Made by a program: the position numbers and the translations under genes. Positions 7,222-15,156 of a stretch of DNA of 26,717 bases are shown piece after piece; the stretch's first letter is position 1, and each line of letters begins with the position of its first letter. The stretch is from a virus. Below the pieces are notes generated by a model, which saw only the letters and a list, made by a program, of their open reading frames with translations, did no database searches and was not told the DNA's origin. The stretch spans positions 1 through 26,717 of the IMG/VR virus record IMGVR_UViG_3300009502_001300. One strand, 5' to 3'.

Positions 7222-10047
7222 GTGAAAGGTGCACTTCTTACAGACACACACTTCTTCAACTGGAAGACATTTCAGGGTTCAGAAGAATCAATTGCCAAAA
7301 ATGGAATTTCAAAACGACTACTTGAGCAGAAAACTACTGTTCTCCAAGCAGTCCGTATTGCTAATGAGCGAAAAGTAGACTTCTTTGCTCATGCTGGTGA
7401 TTGGATACATTCAGTAGGATACTCACAAAATGAAGCCTTAAATGTAGCGAAGTCCATAGTTGAAGAAATGAAAGCTCCTTTGCTTTCTGCTGATGGAAAT
7501 CATGATACCCCGATTAGAATCAATCCGAAATCTGCTAACCTGATTACTAATATCATAAGAACTTTTTCATACGAGCCCCTTGAGTCCTACAAGGGAATTA
7601 AAATAGTCAACTACTACGATGCTGTTGATTATGATGCTATAAAGGGATATAAAGCAGTAATCTTACATAAAACTCCGCTTGGGGCTTTAACTGGAAATTA
7701 CACTTTTGATGAAGGTGTTGATTGGAAAACCCTAGCAAAAAACAATGATTTAGTATTCTTTGGGCACATACATCAGAGGCAACAACTTGGAGAAAACTGC
7801 TATGTAATTGGTTCTCCATATCATCTAAATTTTGGTGATGTTGGAGATAGAGGATTCTATATTGTAGATTTTGATACAAAAGAAGTAGAGTTTATCAAAC
7901 TAGATTATCCTGAATTTATAACTGTTGCTCATCCAGCCCAAGTTGTTCCAAATGATGGAAATTATTACAGAGTACTACATAGTAAGGAAAAAGTTGAGGG
8001 AGAGAATGTTGTCTCAGTAGTAATCCCAGAGTTTTTTGAGGAGAGGATAAAGACAAGTGATTTCAATAGTATTTTGAATGAATGGTTAAAATTAAATGGT
8101 AAAGATACTACCTACTTGGAAATGATTAAAGAGATAATCTCAGAGAAGCTCGTACTTACTCGAGATGTTTTCAAAGGTAGATTAGTTGAAGTAGAGATAA
8201 AAGACTTCATATCTGTCGGGCAAGTTAAGTATAAAGTAGAAGATGGTTTTACTTTAATCACTGGTGACAGCGAAGGATTTAGTAGCAATGGCAGTGGAAA
8301 AAGTACGATTGCAGGCGAATCTATCTTGTGGTGCTTGTTTGGAGAAACTACTAAAGGTCTTACTGGAGATGATGTAATTAGAAGGGGGCAAAAAGATTGC
8401 TGTGTTACTCTTACCTTAGTAGATAAAAAAGGTATGTATCTGATTAAGAGGAGTAGAAAGAATGGTTTAGAAATAATACTTCCTGATGAAGAAAATATTA
8501 CACAAGGAGCACGGCAAGCAGACAGGCAGGAGACTTTAGAAAGGCAGATTTTAGGATTTACTAAACTAGTATTTCAAGCCTCCTGCTACTTCAGTCAAGA
8601 AAATCTATTGATGCTTACAGGATTGTCGGATACAGAAAAAACAAGCATGATAACTGATTTGTTAGGCTTTGAAGCCTACGATGATTTATATGAAAAGGTG
8701 TGTGCTAAAGTAAAATCTTTTGAGAATGATATAGCGAAGAATCAAACCGAGCTTGTAAGTTTAGATAGAGAAATGGCTGTAAATAGAAATAGTTTTGATA
8801 TGACTACTAATCAAATTAAAGAGTTAGAAGATAAAATAGATAGTGATGTAGATAGAGTGGGTGAGTTACGCAAAGTTGAGGGAATTGATAAAGACTATGC
8901 TGCTGAAGAAAAAAAGCTTGCTGATGAAGAGTTAGAATATCATAATGTTCTAGATAGAATGGAAGAAAAACTAGAAGTTATTGATGAAGAGCGCAGAGAT
9001 TTAGAGCATGCACAATCGGAATTATCATTCAAGACAAAAAGTCTTAAAAATCAAGTACCAGTATTGAACAAAGAGATTGAACAGCTTAATACTTTACGAT
9101 ATGGCGAAAAATGCGATAAATGCGGTGCTGTTATCACCCAGCAAAGTGCTGATGTATTCATTTTAGAAAAAGAGGGTAAGATAACTGATTGTGTTCGTGA
9201 AATAGTAGAGTTAGATAAACAAACAGCAGATATTACCAGTAAGATAGATGATATCAATAAGAAGGGTGCCGAGTTTGTATCAAAGAAAATCATTGCTACA
9301 AATTCTATAAATATGATTAGGGCGAGTTCAAAAAAGTTGGCTGATGAAAAAGAACAACTCACTAAGACTACAGTAGCTTTGAATATGTACATAACTCAGA
9401 TTGAAGGGAATCAAAAGAGACTGCGGGTACTGAAGGATAAGATAGAGCAGTGTATGTCTGATTATACGGGTATAGAAACTGCGATAAAAGAAGCTAACTG
9501 GAAAATCAAGGTAGTAAATCGTAGTCTTGAAATATTAGACTTTTGGAGGATAGCATTTTCAACTAAAGGTATTCGTTCTGTACTTCTGGATAAATTCTGT
9601 AATGAAATCAACTCTTTTGTAAACCAATGCTTGTCATCTATTAGTAGTGGAAACATGAGTGTAATTGTAAGACCTACTAAAACTACAAAATCTGGTGAAG
9701 AACGAAATAAAATAGGTATAGATGTTCTATTAGATACTCAAGTTGTTAAGTATGAAAGCCTATCAGGCGGAGAAAAGAGAAGAGTTGATATAAGTTTAAT
9801 CTTTGGACTGAACTATTGGATTACATCGATGTTTGGATTAAAAACTAGTCTTTTAGGTATTATGGTTTTAGATGAAGTACTAGGTGGATTAGACGCCTCA
9901 GGTTTTGAAACAGTGGCTAATCTATTATACAATGAAGGAAAAACTAAAGCAGTAGTAGTAATAGACCATTCAACAGATTTAGGGTCGTATACGAATAAAA
10001 TCTGGACCGTAGTTAAGCGTAATGGAATTTCGCAGCTGAACCAGTAA
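7222..10047 (+). CDS. Single-chain SbcD-SbcC (Mre11-Rad50) nuclease fusion
   Basis: This 941-residue protein joins both halves of the Mre11-Rad50 complex, which processes DNA ends. Residues 1-230 are the Mre11/SbcD phosphoesterase with all metal motifs: Asp8 and His10, GDW at 59-61, GNHD at 92-95, His149 and GHIH at 181-184. Residues 320-941 are Rad50/SbcC: Walker A SNGSGKST at 355-362, a coiled coil at about 500-770 interrupted by a zinc-hook CDKC at 631-634, signature LSGGE at 847-851, and Walker B IMVLDE at 880-885. T4 makes these as separate gp47 and gp46. The reading frame is continuous with no internal stop, and the arms are short. The start is GTG 7222 with CAGGAGC upstream. Confidence 0.95.
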   Translation: MKGALLTDTHFFNWKTFQGSEESIAKNGISKRLLEQKTTVLQAVRIANERKVDFFAHAGDWIHSVGYSQNEALNVAKSIVEEMKAPLLSADGNHDTPIRINPKSANLITNIIRTFSYEPLESYKGIKIVNYYDAVDYDAIKGYKAVILHKTPLGALTGNYTFDEGVDWKTLAKNNDLVFFGHIHQRQQLGENCYVIGSPYHLNFGDVGDRGFYIVDFDTKEVEFIKLDYPEFITVAHPAQVVPNDGNYYRVLHSKEKVEGENVVSVVIPEFFEERIKTSDFNSILNEWLKLNGKDTTYLEMIKEIISEKLVLTRDVFKGRLVEVEIKDFISVGQVKYKVEDGFTLITGDSEGFSSNGSGKSTIAGESILWCLFGETTKGLTGDDVIRRGQKDCCVTLTLVDKKGMYLIKRSRKNGLEIILPDEENITQGARQADRQETLERQILGFTKLVFQASCYFSQENLLMLTGLSDTEKTSMITDLLGFEAYDDLYEKVCAKVKSFENDIAKNQTELVSLDREMAVNRNSFDMTTNQIKELEDKIDSDVDRVGELRKVEGIDKDYAAEEKKLADEELEYHNVLDRMEEKLEVIDEERRDLEHAQSELSFKTKSLKNQVPVLNKEIEQLNTLRYGEKCDKCGAVITQQSADVFILEKEGKITDCVREIVELDKQTADITSKIDDINKKGAEFVSKKIIATNSINMIRASSKKLADEKEQLTKTTVALNMYITQIEGNQKRLRVLKDKIEQCMSDYTGIETAIKEANWKIKVVNRSLEILDFWRIAFSTKGIRSVLLDKFCNEINSFVNQCLSSISSGNMSVIVRPTKTTKSGEERNKIGIDVLLDTQVVKYESLSGGEKRRVDISLIFGLNYWITSMFGLKTSLLGIMVLDEVLGGLDASGFETVANLLYNEGKTKAVVVIDHSTDLGSYTNKIWTVVKRNGISQLNQ

Positions 10048-10057
10048 GGAGAATTAA

Positions 10058-10627
10058 ATGGAAGTTAAGGAAGATATTCTAAATTTGTTAGGTCTGGTAA
10101 AGCGAGAAGGTATGCCAGCTCTTATAACTTACTTAAAGGAGAGTGATTTTTTTACTGCTCCTTGCAGTACGCAATTTCATTTAGCTTGCGAAGGCGGTTT
10201 AGCTAAACATAGTCTCAATGTATACGATTTACTTACTGAAAAAGTAAAGAGGTATTCTCTTGGTACTCCTGAAGATTCTATCGTGATTTGTGGTTTACTA
10301 CACGATTTATGCAAAACGAATTATTATGTTAGAGGAAAAAGAAATGTTAAAGAAAATGGTAAGTGGAGTGAAAAGGAGATTTGGGAAGTTAAAGACCAGT
10401 TTCCTTTAGGTCATGGAGAAAAATCGGTAATTTTAGCTCAAAATTTTATACATTTAACAATTGATGAGCAATTAGCTATTCGTTGGCATATGGTAGCGTT
10501 TGACGCAGGGATACATTTTAACTACCCAAGTGGTTATGCTTTTAGGGAAGCAAGTAAAAATCCGTTAGTGGTTGCGTTGTTTACAGCGGATTATGAAGCA
10601 AGTAAAATTCTAGAGGGAGAGGAGTAA
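10058..10627 (+). CDS. HD-domain metal-dependent phosphohydrolase
   Basis: This 189-residue HD-superfamily hydrolase shows the metal-binding pattern His51, then His82-Asp83 in GLLHDLCKTNYY, and a later His in FPLGHGEKSV (His119). This family acts on nucleotides or on nucleic acid 3' ends, and related small HD proteins are frequent in Bacillota and their phages. The exact substrate cannot be read from sequence. It follows the nuclease gene by 10 bases with AAGGAG at 10046-10051, and precedes the resolvase gene by one base, so it is part of the replication operon. A role in clearing nucleotides or signal molecules is possible. Confidence 0.82.
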   Translation: MEVKEDILNLLGLVKREGMPALITYLKESDFFTAPCSTQFHLACEGGLAKHSLNVYDLLTEKVKRYSLGTPEDSIVICGLLHDLCKTNYYVRGKRNVKENGKWSEKEIWEVKDQFPLGHGEKSVILAQNFIHLTIDEQLAIRWHMVAFDAGIHFNYPSGYAFREASKNPLVVALFTADYEASKILEGEE

Positions 10628-10628
10628 A

Positions 10629-11126
10629 ATGGTATTTATTGGCATAGATAATGGAGTGAGTGGTACTATAGGTATGATTGCTGACGATGGTAATGTAGTT
10701 AATTATGTCCATACGCCCGTTAAAAAAGAGTTAAACTATACAAAGACCAAACAGTGGTTAAATCGTATTGATGGTATTGTGTTGTCTGAATTACTAGCTA
10801 ATTATTCTGTAAATCAGGCTTTTGTTTATATTGAAAGACCTTTTGTAAATCCTGGGATGTTTAAGGCGACTATATCAGCAATTAGGGCATTAGAGGCTAC
10901 ATTGATTGTTATTGAACAACTTAGGCTACCTTATCGATACATAGATAGTAAGGAGTGGCAGAAAGAACTTCTTCCTAGTGGGTTAGCAAAACTTGAACTT
11001 AAAATAGCTTCTTTACAAATTGGGCAGAGGCTATTTCCTAATGTAAACTTTAAAGGTTTTCCTGATGCTGATGGCTTACTCATTGCAGAATGGGCACGGA
11101 GAAATCATGGCAGAAGCTCAAAATAA
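10629..11126 (+). CDS. RuvC-like Holliday junction resolvase
   Basis: This 165-residue RNase H-fold nuclease of the RuvC type would cut four-way junctions produced by recombination. The four acidic residues are visible: Asp7 in IGIDNG, Glu69 in VYIERP, and Asp146 and Asp148 in FPDADGLLIAEW. The segment YIDSKEWQKELLP is also typical of phage RuvC-like proteins. The start is ATG 10629, one base after the HD gene stop, with GGAGAGGAG upstream. The last 20 bases overlap the next gene. It completes the recombination module with the recombinase and Mre11-Rad50 fusion, and may also trim branched DNA before packaging. Confidence 0.85.
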   Translation: MVFIGIDNGVSGTIGMIADDGNVVNYVHTPVKKELNYTKTKQWLNRIDGIVLSELLANYSVNQAFVYIERPFVNPGMFKATISAIRALEATLIVIEQLRLPYRYIDSKEWQKELLPSGLAKLELKIASLQIGQRLFPNVNFKGFPDADGLLIAEWARRNHGRSSK

Positions 11127-11283
11127 AGAGAGTAAAAGTCTCGAAGAACTTTTAAAGGAAGTAATTACTCGAACAGTAGATACATGGATTGCTGGGGAGG
11201 GTGATATTTCTATTGAGATAAGAGATGATGGTGGGGTAAAGAAGGCTAAAATCAAGGGCGGTGCAACCATGAGGATAAAATAA
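11107..11283 (+). CDS. Small acidic-basic protein of unknown function
   Basis: This 58-residue product runs from ATG 11107, which has GGAG five bases upstream. A frame starting at 11065 lies inside the resolvase gene and lacks such a site. It has an amphipathic helix (residues 8-25) and a short strand pair, IEIRDDGGVKKAKIKGG. No family is recognised. It overlaps the resolvase gene by 20 bases, and its stop shares one base with the next ATG (TAATG), suggesting coupled translation. Confidence 0.6.
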   Translation: MAEAQNKESKSLEELLKEVITRTVDTWIAGEGDISIEIRDDGGVKKAKIKGGATMRIK

Positions 11284-11801
11284 TGGACATTAAATCTAAA
11301 ATAGAAGAAAGAGTAACAAAGATTAAATCACTTACTATAAGACTTTCTTCAAAGGATAAGGATGATTTAGTTAAACTACTGAAAACACTTCCTAAAAGGG
11401 CTAAGCTAGATAGATTAGATGAATACATGTTGGATAGTTTGATTAATGCATTAGAAAATCCTGAAAAGGAATTGCCTGTGAAAGAGTTAAAAGAGGAACA
11501 ATCAGAACAACCAGCTATTCGAGTATTAACTTCAGAAGAGCCAAAAGGTGCTCAAGTAATTATTCCACCAGATAAATTAGACAAAGTTAAAATCGTAAAT
11601 GAGATAAAAGGTAGAGTAGATGTAAGTGGGAAAGAAGACTTAACCACATGGATAAAAAACAGTATAAAGTTTGGGCAAGAGCAGTTTGGAATTAAGACTG
11701 TACCAAAGTCTATTACGTCAGAGGGATTTTATGATTGGCTATTAGGAGAAGGGATAATCTTTGCAGATGGAAGACCTAACCCAAATGCTGGCAAAAAATA
11801 A
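11283..11801 (+). CDS. Hypothetical charged helical protein
   Basis: This 172-residue protein has no family I recognise. Residues 1-62 are helical and very basic/acidic, residues 63-85 form a glutamate- and lysine-rich linker, and residues 100-172 look like a small folded domain with TWIKNSIKFGQEQFG and EGFYDWLLGEG. There is no membrane segment or cysteine motif. It is translationally coupled to the gene before it (TAATG) and overlaps the start of the 3D-domain gene. Confidence 0.65.
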   Translation: MDIKSKIEERVTKIKSLTIRLSSKDKDDLVKLLKTLPKRAKLDRLDEYMLDSLINALENPEKELPVKELKEEQSEQPAIRVLTSEEPKGAQVIIPPDKLDKVKIVNEIKGRVDVSGKEDLTTWIKNSIKFGQEQFGIKTVPKSITSEGFYDWLLGEGIIFADGRPNPNAGKK

Positions 11802-12165
11802 TCTTGTAATACTCATTGTAACTATATTGATAGTTATGGTAGTAATCGAGATTATGTCATATAGAAAAAACATATTCAAAATTACTGCGTACTGTGGTTG
11901 TAAGATATGCTGTGGTAAATGGAGTGGTGGACCTACAAAAACAGGAGCTAAGTTGAGATTTGGAGTATGTGCTGTAGACCCAAAAGTAATTCCTTTAAAT
12001 AGTATCGTTACGATTGAGCATCTAGGTACTTTTAGAGCTGAAGATATTGGTGGTGATATTAAAGGTAGATGTATTGATATTTATACACCAGTTCATAGTG
12101 ATGCTGTAGGATTTGGAGTTCACCACTTAAAGGTTAAATGGAGAAAATCTAATGAAAAGAAATAA
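11767..12165 (+). CDS. Membrane-anchored 3D-domain protein (double-psi beta-barrel wall enzyme)
   Basis: This protein has an N-terminal signal-anchor (about residues 12-30, very hydrophobic) and then a 3D domain. That fold is named for three aspartates and is related to the MltA/RlpA barrel acting on peptidoglycan. The aspartates are seen in AVDPKVIPL (Asp71), FRAEDIGG (Asp93) and CIDIYTP (Asp104), and the domain opens with ITAYCGCKICCGKWSGGPT. The domain type is common in Bacillota and in Bacillus prophage genes such as SPbeta yorM. It is likely to cleave or remodel the wall at lysis or entry. Starts at TTG 11761, ATG 11767 and ATG 11785 are all possible; all lie inside the previous gene. 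It overlaps the next gene by 14 bases. Confidence 0.82.
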   Translation: MEDLTQMLAKNNLVILIVTILIVMVVIEIMSYRKNIFKITAYCGCKICCGKWSGGPTKTGAKLRFGVCAVDPKVIPLNSIVTIEHLGTFRAEDIGGDIKGRCIDIYTPVHSDAVGFGVHHLKVKWRKSNEKK

Positions 12166-12547
12166 ATGTAAAGAATGCAAAGAATGGAAAAAGGATGAAG
12201 GTGTATGTGACTTAAATTATAATGTGCATTCCCCTGGAAAGAAAAGAGATTGCATCAATTTCAAACAAAGAAAAACACTTGAGTCAACTATTCCAGTATT
12301 TAGAATGCCTTGGATGTCTCGTTGGGATAAACGTAAACTTCGATTAAGAGCTGAACTGGATAAAAAGAAACAACAAGAAATACAAAATTTACTTGACCAG
12401 CAAAAATTATTACAAGAAGTAGAACCACCTTCTGAAGTTGCTGTAGAAGCACCTAAAGGAATACAAGGTATAAAAGGGATTAAAGGTGTGCCTATTGTAA
12501 AGAAACCGACATTCTTTAAAAAGTTGTTTAGACAAAAGATAATTTAA
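12152..12547 (+). CDS. Small Cys-cluster protein with basic tail, unknown
   Basis: The 131-residue product begins with a metal-binding-like cluster, CKECKEWKKDEGVC and then a further Cys in RDCINFKQR, similar in shape to the other four-Cys proteins nearby. Residues 65-100 are a charged helix. The C-terminus has a short GIQGIKGIKG repeat and a basic end (FFKKLFRQK). No signal peptide is visible. The function is unknown. The start overlaps the 3D-domain gene by 14 bases, and the stop shares one base with the next ATG. Confidence 0.6.
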   Translation: MKRNKCKECKEWKKDEGVCDLNYNVHSPGKKRDCINFKQRKTLESTIPVFRMPWMSRWDKRKLRLRAELDKKKQQEIQNLLDQQKLLQEVEPPSEVAVEAPKGIQGIKGIKGVPIVKKPTFFKKLFRQKII

Positions 12548-12906
12548 TGCTACTTGCTTTGTTAGTAGTGATTGGACTTGCAATATTTTTAATACTAGTG
12601 AATGAGCATCAGTTTATGATAACATGCTATTCAACTAGTTGCGGGCATAATAGAAAAAAGAGATGTTTATTCAAAAAGATAGAAATTTATGATAACAATG
12701 CTTTAGGTATTTGTTTATGGCATACAGAATCTATGGAAAAGCGTTTATTGGAACCAATGCTTAAAGGGATAGAATTAGGTAAGAAAACTGGCCAAATCGA
12801 AATGATAGATGAATTCGTTAAGGGATTAGCTGATGGTAAAGCAATTAAAGACCCCGAGGAGTTTGCGAAATGGTTGACAAGGCATGGGATAAATCCGAAG
12901 ACTTAG
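12547..12906 (+). CDS. Membrane-anchored Cys-cluster protein (DUF1540-like motif)
   Basis: This 119-residue protein has one N-terminal transmembrane segment (about residues 2-19) and then a pattern C-x4-C-x7-C with a final Cys after IEIYDNNALGIC. It resembles the DUF1540-type metal-binding repeat of Bacillota. The C-terminal half is helical and charged (MIDEFVKGLADGKAI). Coupled to its upstream neighbour by TAATG. The DUF1540 link is by eye only, and the function is unknown. Confidence 0.6.
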   Translation: MLLALLVVIGLAIFLILVNEHQFMITCYSTSCGHNRKKRCLFKKIEIYDNNALGICLWHTESMEKRLLEPMLKGIELGKKTGQIEMIDEFVKGLADGKAIKDPEEFAKWLTRHGINPKT

Positions 12907-13040
12907 ATATGTTTTGCTCAGTATGTGGACAAAGAGCTTGTTATATTTTTAGGGGTAAAAATTATTGTGACGAGCATTTAGAAAAGGCTTTAGAAGAATT
13001 TAGGTTAGATAAGGAGAAGAAAAATGATAAAAGTAATTGA
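12870..13040 (+). CDS. Small zinc-ribbon-like protein
   Basis: This 56-residue frame starts at ATG 12870 behind GAGGAG (12855-12860) and contains FCSVCGQRACYIF followed by NYCDEHLEKAL, a compact CxxC...CxxH pattern typical of very small zinc proteins. It overlaps the genes on both sides, as do many genes here. It fills what would otherwise be an empty 117-base gap. Function unknown. Confidence 0.55.
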   Translation: MVDKAWDKSEDLDMFCSVCGQRACYIFRGKNYCDEHLEKALEEFRLDKEKKNDKSN

Positions 13041-13434
13041 AAATATAAAGAAATTCATAAAAGAGAATATTAAGGGTATCATAAAGTTTTTTGTACTAAA
13101 GGCTCTGGAAATATCTGCAGTTATTTTTGTACCTTACTGGCTCAGTATGGCTTGCAGGGAATGTTTTAATAAGACCACTAACAATCTGTTTATCTGGGCA
13201 GAAGGGTGGCTAGTTATTGCTGTTATGCTATTATGCTTGGCTATAGTATTATTTGTAGTTATAGTGCTCTTAATTTTTGCAATGTTCTTGTTTATGGGGA
13301 TATTAGTCTGGATAAACTGGAACTGGCGATTAGCCACAGGCAGGAATAGATATGAAAAGAATGGTACTCTGGGGTGTGTAGATTGGCTTTATGAAAGAGT
13401 AGAGTGGGTTTTGGGAAAGATTAATTTTATTTAG
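13024..13434 (+). CDS. Multi-pass membrane protein
   Basis: This 136-residue protein has a basic N-terminus and strongly hydrophobic stretches at about residues 20-42 and 60-101; the second is long enough for two passes. Two or three membrane segments are therefore likely, with the short charged C-terminus on one side. Its size and topology would suit a holin or another host-envelope protein, but no family signature is seen. AAGGAGAAG upstream gives a good ribosome site. The nearby 3D-domain wall enzyme makes a lysis role possible but unproven. Confidence 0.7.
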   Translation: MIKVIENIKKFIKENIKGIIKFFVLKALEISAVIFVPYWLSMACRECFNKTTNNLFIWAEGWLVIAVMLLCLAIVLFVVIVLLIFAMFLFMGILVWINWNWRLATGRNRYEKNGTLGCVDWLYERVEWVLGKINFI

Positions 13435-13442
13435 GAGGATTT

Positions 13443-13742
13443 ATGGGTAGGAGACATATTTACTTTTGTGATAATTGTAAGAAAGATTTTGGAAATGATA
13501 TTCATGTAAATATAAAAAGTGCTCAAGTATTCGTATCATTTCCTCAAAAGATGGATGAGAAAGACCCTACTAAAACGGAATGGGGACAAAGACAAGCTCC
13601 AGTTAATCAATCTTCATTTAATCCACAGGAACATCACTTTTGTAATGGTAAATGTTTAGGAGAATTTACTGATAAAAAAATAGCTGGTATGATAGAAAAA
13701 CTACATCATACCTATTTAGCGGGAGGGGGAAAAGATGCCTAA
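13443..13742 (+). CDS. Small zinc-ribbon-like protein, unknown function
   Basis: The 99-residue product has two CxxC-type half sites, YFCDNCKKDF at the N-terminus and HHFCNGKCLGEF near residue 70. They would pair into a zinc ribbon, with a polar loop between. No membrane segment. AGGAGG at 13434-13439 supports the start. The last 8 bases overlap the next small gene. Confidence 0.65.
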   Translation: MGRRHIYFCDNCKKDFGNDIHVNIKSAQVFVSFPQKMDEKDPTKTEWGQRQAPVNQSSFNPQEHHFCNGKCLGEFTDKKIAGMIEKLHHTYLAGGGKDA

Positions 13743-13857
13743 CACATATTGTGACCAAACTGATTGTGTATATAATGAACACGGAAAGTGTAGTAATGAT
13801 GATATGATTGAGCTAGATAATAATGGAACTTGCCAAACATATGAGCAGAAACAATAG
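13735..13857 (+). CDS. DUF1540-like four-Cys miniprotein
   Basis: This 40-residue protein consists almost only of the motif C-x4-C-x7-C-x13-C: TYCDQTDCVYNEHGKC, then NGTCQTYEQ. That closely follows the DUF1540 pattern known from Bacillota, a predicted metal-binding repeat. The start has GGGAGGGGG six bases upstream, and the next gene follows by 10 bases. The same motif type appears with a membrane anchor at 12547. Confidence 0.65.
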   Translation: MPNTYCDQTDCVYNEHGKCSNDDMIELDNNGTCQTYEQKQ

Positions 13858-13867
13858 AGGAGGATGC

Positions 13868-14062
13868 ATGAAAGGAATAGTATTTGGTAGTTTAGGATGT
13901 TTATGGATAGCAATATTTAGTTTTTGTGCTTATTTTCTACCTACGTTTATTGCACTAGCTATGCATCATACAAATTTATTGGCAATAGTCTTACTTAATA
14001 CTTTTGCTGGGTGGACAGTATTAGGTTGGGTAGGGGCATTAGTTTGGTCAGTAATGAAATAG
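13868..14062 (+). CDS. Superinfection immunity (Imm-like) membrane protein
   Basis: This 64-residue protein has two membrane helices and fits the superinfection immunity family (Pfam Imm_superinfect, named for T4 Imm): YFLPTFIALAMHHTN, then LLNTFAGWTVLGW and ALVWSV. T4 Imm sits in the inner membrane and stops DNA injection by related phages; other members are found widely in bacteria and phages, and their role is less clear. The start is ATG 13868 with AGGAGG upstream. A longer frame from 13823 would read through the DUF1540-like gene. It probably guards the infected cell against secondary infection. Confidence 0.85.
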   Translation: MKGIVFGSLGCLWIAIFSFCAYFLPTFIALAMHHTNLLAIVLLNTFAGWTVLGWVGALVWSVMK

Positions 14063-14071
14063 GAGGTTTAG

Positions 14072-14245
14072 ATGAAATTTCTTAAGCGATTATTATGTAA
14101 GCTTAGGGGCAAAGGGCATTCTTTTGGTTGTGCGATTCCAATAGTAGGTGCAAGAAATAAATATATTTGTTCTAGTTGTGGTAAAGAAAAGATTGAAAAT
14201 GCATTACCGAATCCACCAAAATTTAGTAAAGAGTTCAATGTTTAG
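14072..14245 (+). CDS. Small zinc-finger-like protein
   Basis: This 57-residue product has a basic N-terminus (MKFLKRLLCKLRGKGH), then YICSSCGKEK. His and Cys residues before the CxxC could complete a metal site. AGGAGG at 14061-14066 lies five bases before the ATG. A related layout recurs at 20438. Function unknown. Confidence 0.6.
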   Translation: MKFLKRLLCKLRGKGHSFGCAIPIVGARNKYICSSCGKEKIENALPNPPKFSKEFNV

Positions 14246-14258
14246 ACAGGAGGTTGAA

Positions 14259-14471
14259 ATGAGTATACACGACAGAACAGTATATTGTAATTACTGCGAT
14301 GCAATGGTTGGGGAAGATGATTGTTATGCTAATAAAAGAGGACTTTGGTCATGGGGACAACAAGGTATAGTTAGTGGTTATGGAGTATCAGGAAGTTGTG
14401 CTAATGTTATTAAACATGCTTGTCCTAACCCAATATGTGTGGCTAAACTAACTGCTTGGGCTCATAGTTAA
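14259..14471 (+). CDS. Cys-rich small protein, unknown
   Basis: This 70-residue protein has CNYCDAMVGEDDC near the N-terminus and HACPNPIC near the C-terminus, suggesting a zinc-bound fold. Between them is a glycine-rich aromatic stretch (GLWSWGQQGIVSGYG). The start is ATG 14259, with a CAGGAGG site; the frame's upstream part to 14148 overlaps the previous gene and is not used. The next ATG directly follows its stop. Confidence 0.62.
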   Translation: MSIHDRTVYCNYCDAMVGEDDCYANKRGLWSWGQQGIVSGYGVSGSCANVIKHACPNPICVAKLTAWAHS

Positions 14472-14639
14472 ATGGATAGGATAAGTCCTAAACATAAAGA
14501 TATTTGGGATTTGATTGATTTTCTATTAGATTGTTTGGAATATCCACAACCAGGAGAGTTTAGACAATTGCCTACAATAGATGGTAAGGATTTAAGAGTT
14601 TACGCAATGGAAGAATATAGGAAGATAAAGAAAAGGTGA
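14472..14639 (+). CDS. Hypothetical small acidic protein
   Basis: This 55-residue product begins immediately after the previous stop and reads MDRISPKHKDIWDLIDFLLD, then a short strand and a basic end (YRKIKKR). It has no cysteine motif or membrane segment. Support comes from tight packing between two genes. It has no strong ribosome site and probably depends on translation from upstream. Confidence 0.5.
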   Translation: MDRISPKHKDIWDLIDFLLDCLEYPQPGEFRQLPTIDGKDLRVYAMEEYRKIKKR

Positions 14640-14642
14640 AAT

Positions 14643-14849
14643 ATGCTACAAGTAAACGATAGAGTAAAAGCAATTCTACCTTGTGATGGCAAAAGCTCAG
14701 TGCAGTATGAGCGAGGGCAAATCATTTACATAGGAAGGAGGGCATTGGTAAGATTTGATAGTCATGTTTGTGGTCATAGTGGGAATGGTTTAGGGGAAGA
14801 TGGTTATCATTGGCTAATGAATTTGGAATATTTAGAAAAGGAGAATTAA
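14643..14849 (+). CDS. Small SH3-like/KOW-like protein, unknown
   Basis: This 68-residue product starts with VNDRVKAILP and contains GQIIYIGRRALVRFD, the alternation of short strands and glycines typical of small SH3-like barrels. The middle has a Cys-His pair in HVCGHSGNG. It ends one base before the next gene, which has AAGGAGAA. Function unknown. Confidence 0.6.
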   Translation: MLQVNDRVKAILPCDGKSSVQYERGQIIYIGRRALVRFDSHVCGHSGNGLGEDGYHWLMNLEYLEKEN

Positions 14850-14850
14850 A

Positions 14851-15129
14851 ATGGGAGATGGAATTAATACCAGAGCATTGTTTCAAATCAGAGCAGTAAG
14901 CAAAGAAACAGATGAGATTGTATTTAGCGCAGAAGTTATAGCAGAGGGTGAGAAAGAGGCATTGTACGAGAGCGATATGAAAGAGATTTTGAAGAAGGCT
15001 GGATTAGGCAAAGGCGATGTTCATATCTTAGTTAAGGCCTTTGGTACATTACCTGCTAAGGAAGATATCAAAAACGTTAGACTTATTGGTTCAGTTGCGG
15101 GTCTTTCGTTGGTAAAAGATAAAAAGTAA
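14851..15129 (+). CDS. Hypothetical protein
   Basis: This 92-residue soluble protein has an alternating strand-helix layout (FQIRAVSKETDEIVFSAEV, then ALYESDMKEILKKAG, then HILVKAFG). No family is recognised. It is packed one base after the previous gene, and the next gene follows at 27 bases behind AAGGAGG. Confidence 0.62.
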   Translation: MGDGINTRALFQIRAVSKETDEIVFSAEVIAEGEKEALYESDMKEILKKAGLGKGDVHILVKAFGTLPAKEDIKNVRLIGSVAGLSLVKDKK

Positions 15130-15156
15130 CAATATAGATAAAGACAAGGAGGAAAG

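Noticed and set aside
12448-12500. Collagen-like GIQGIKGIKG repeat
   Set aside because: Only about three imperfect triplets, too short to define a collagen-like domain.
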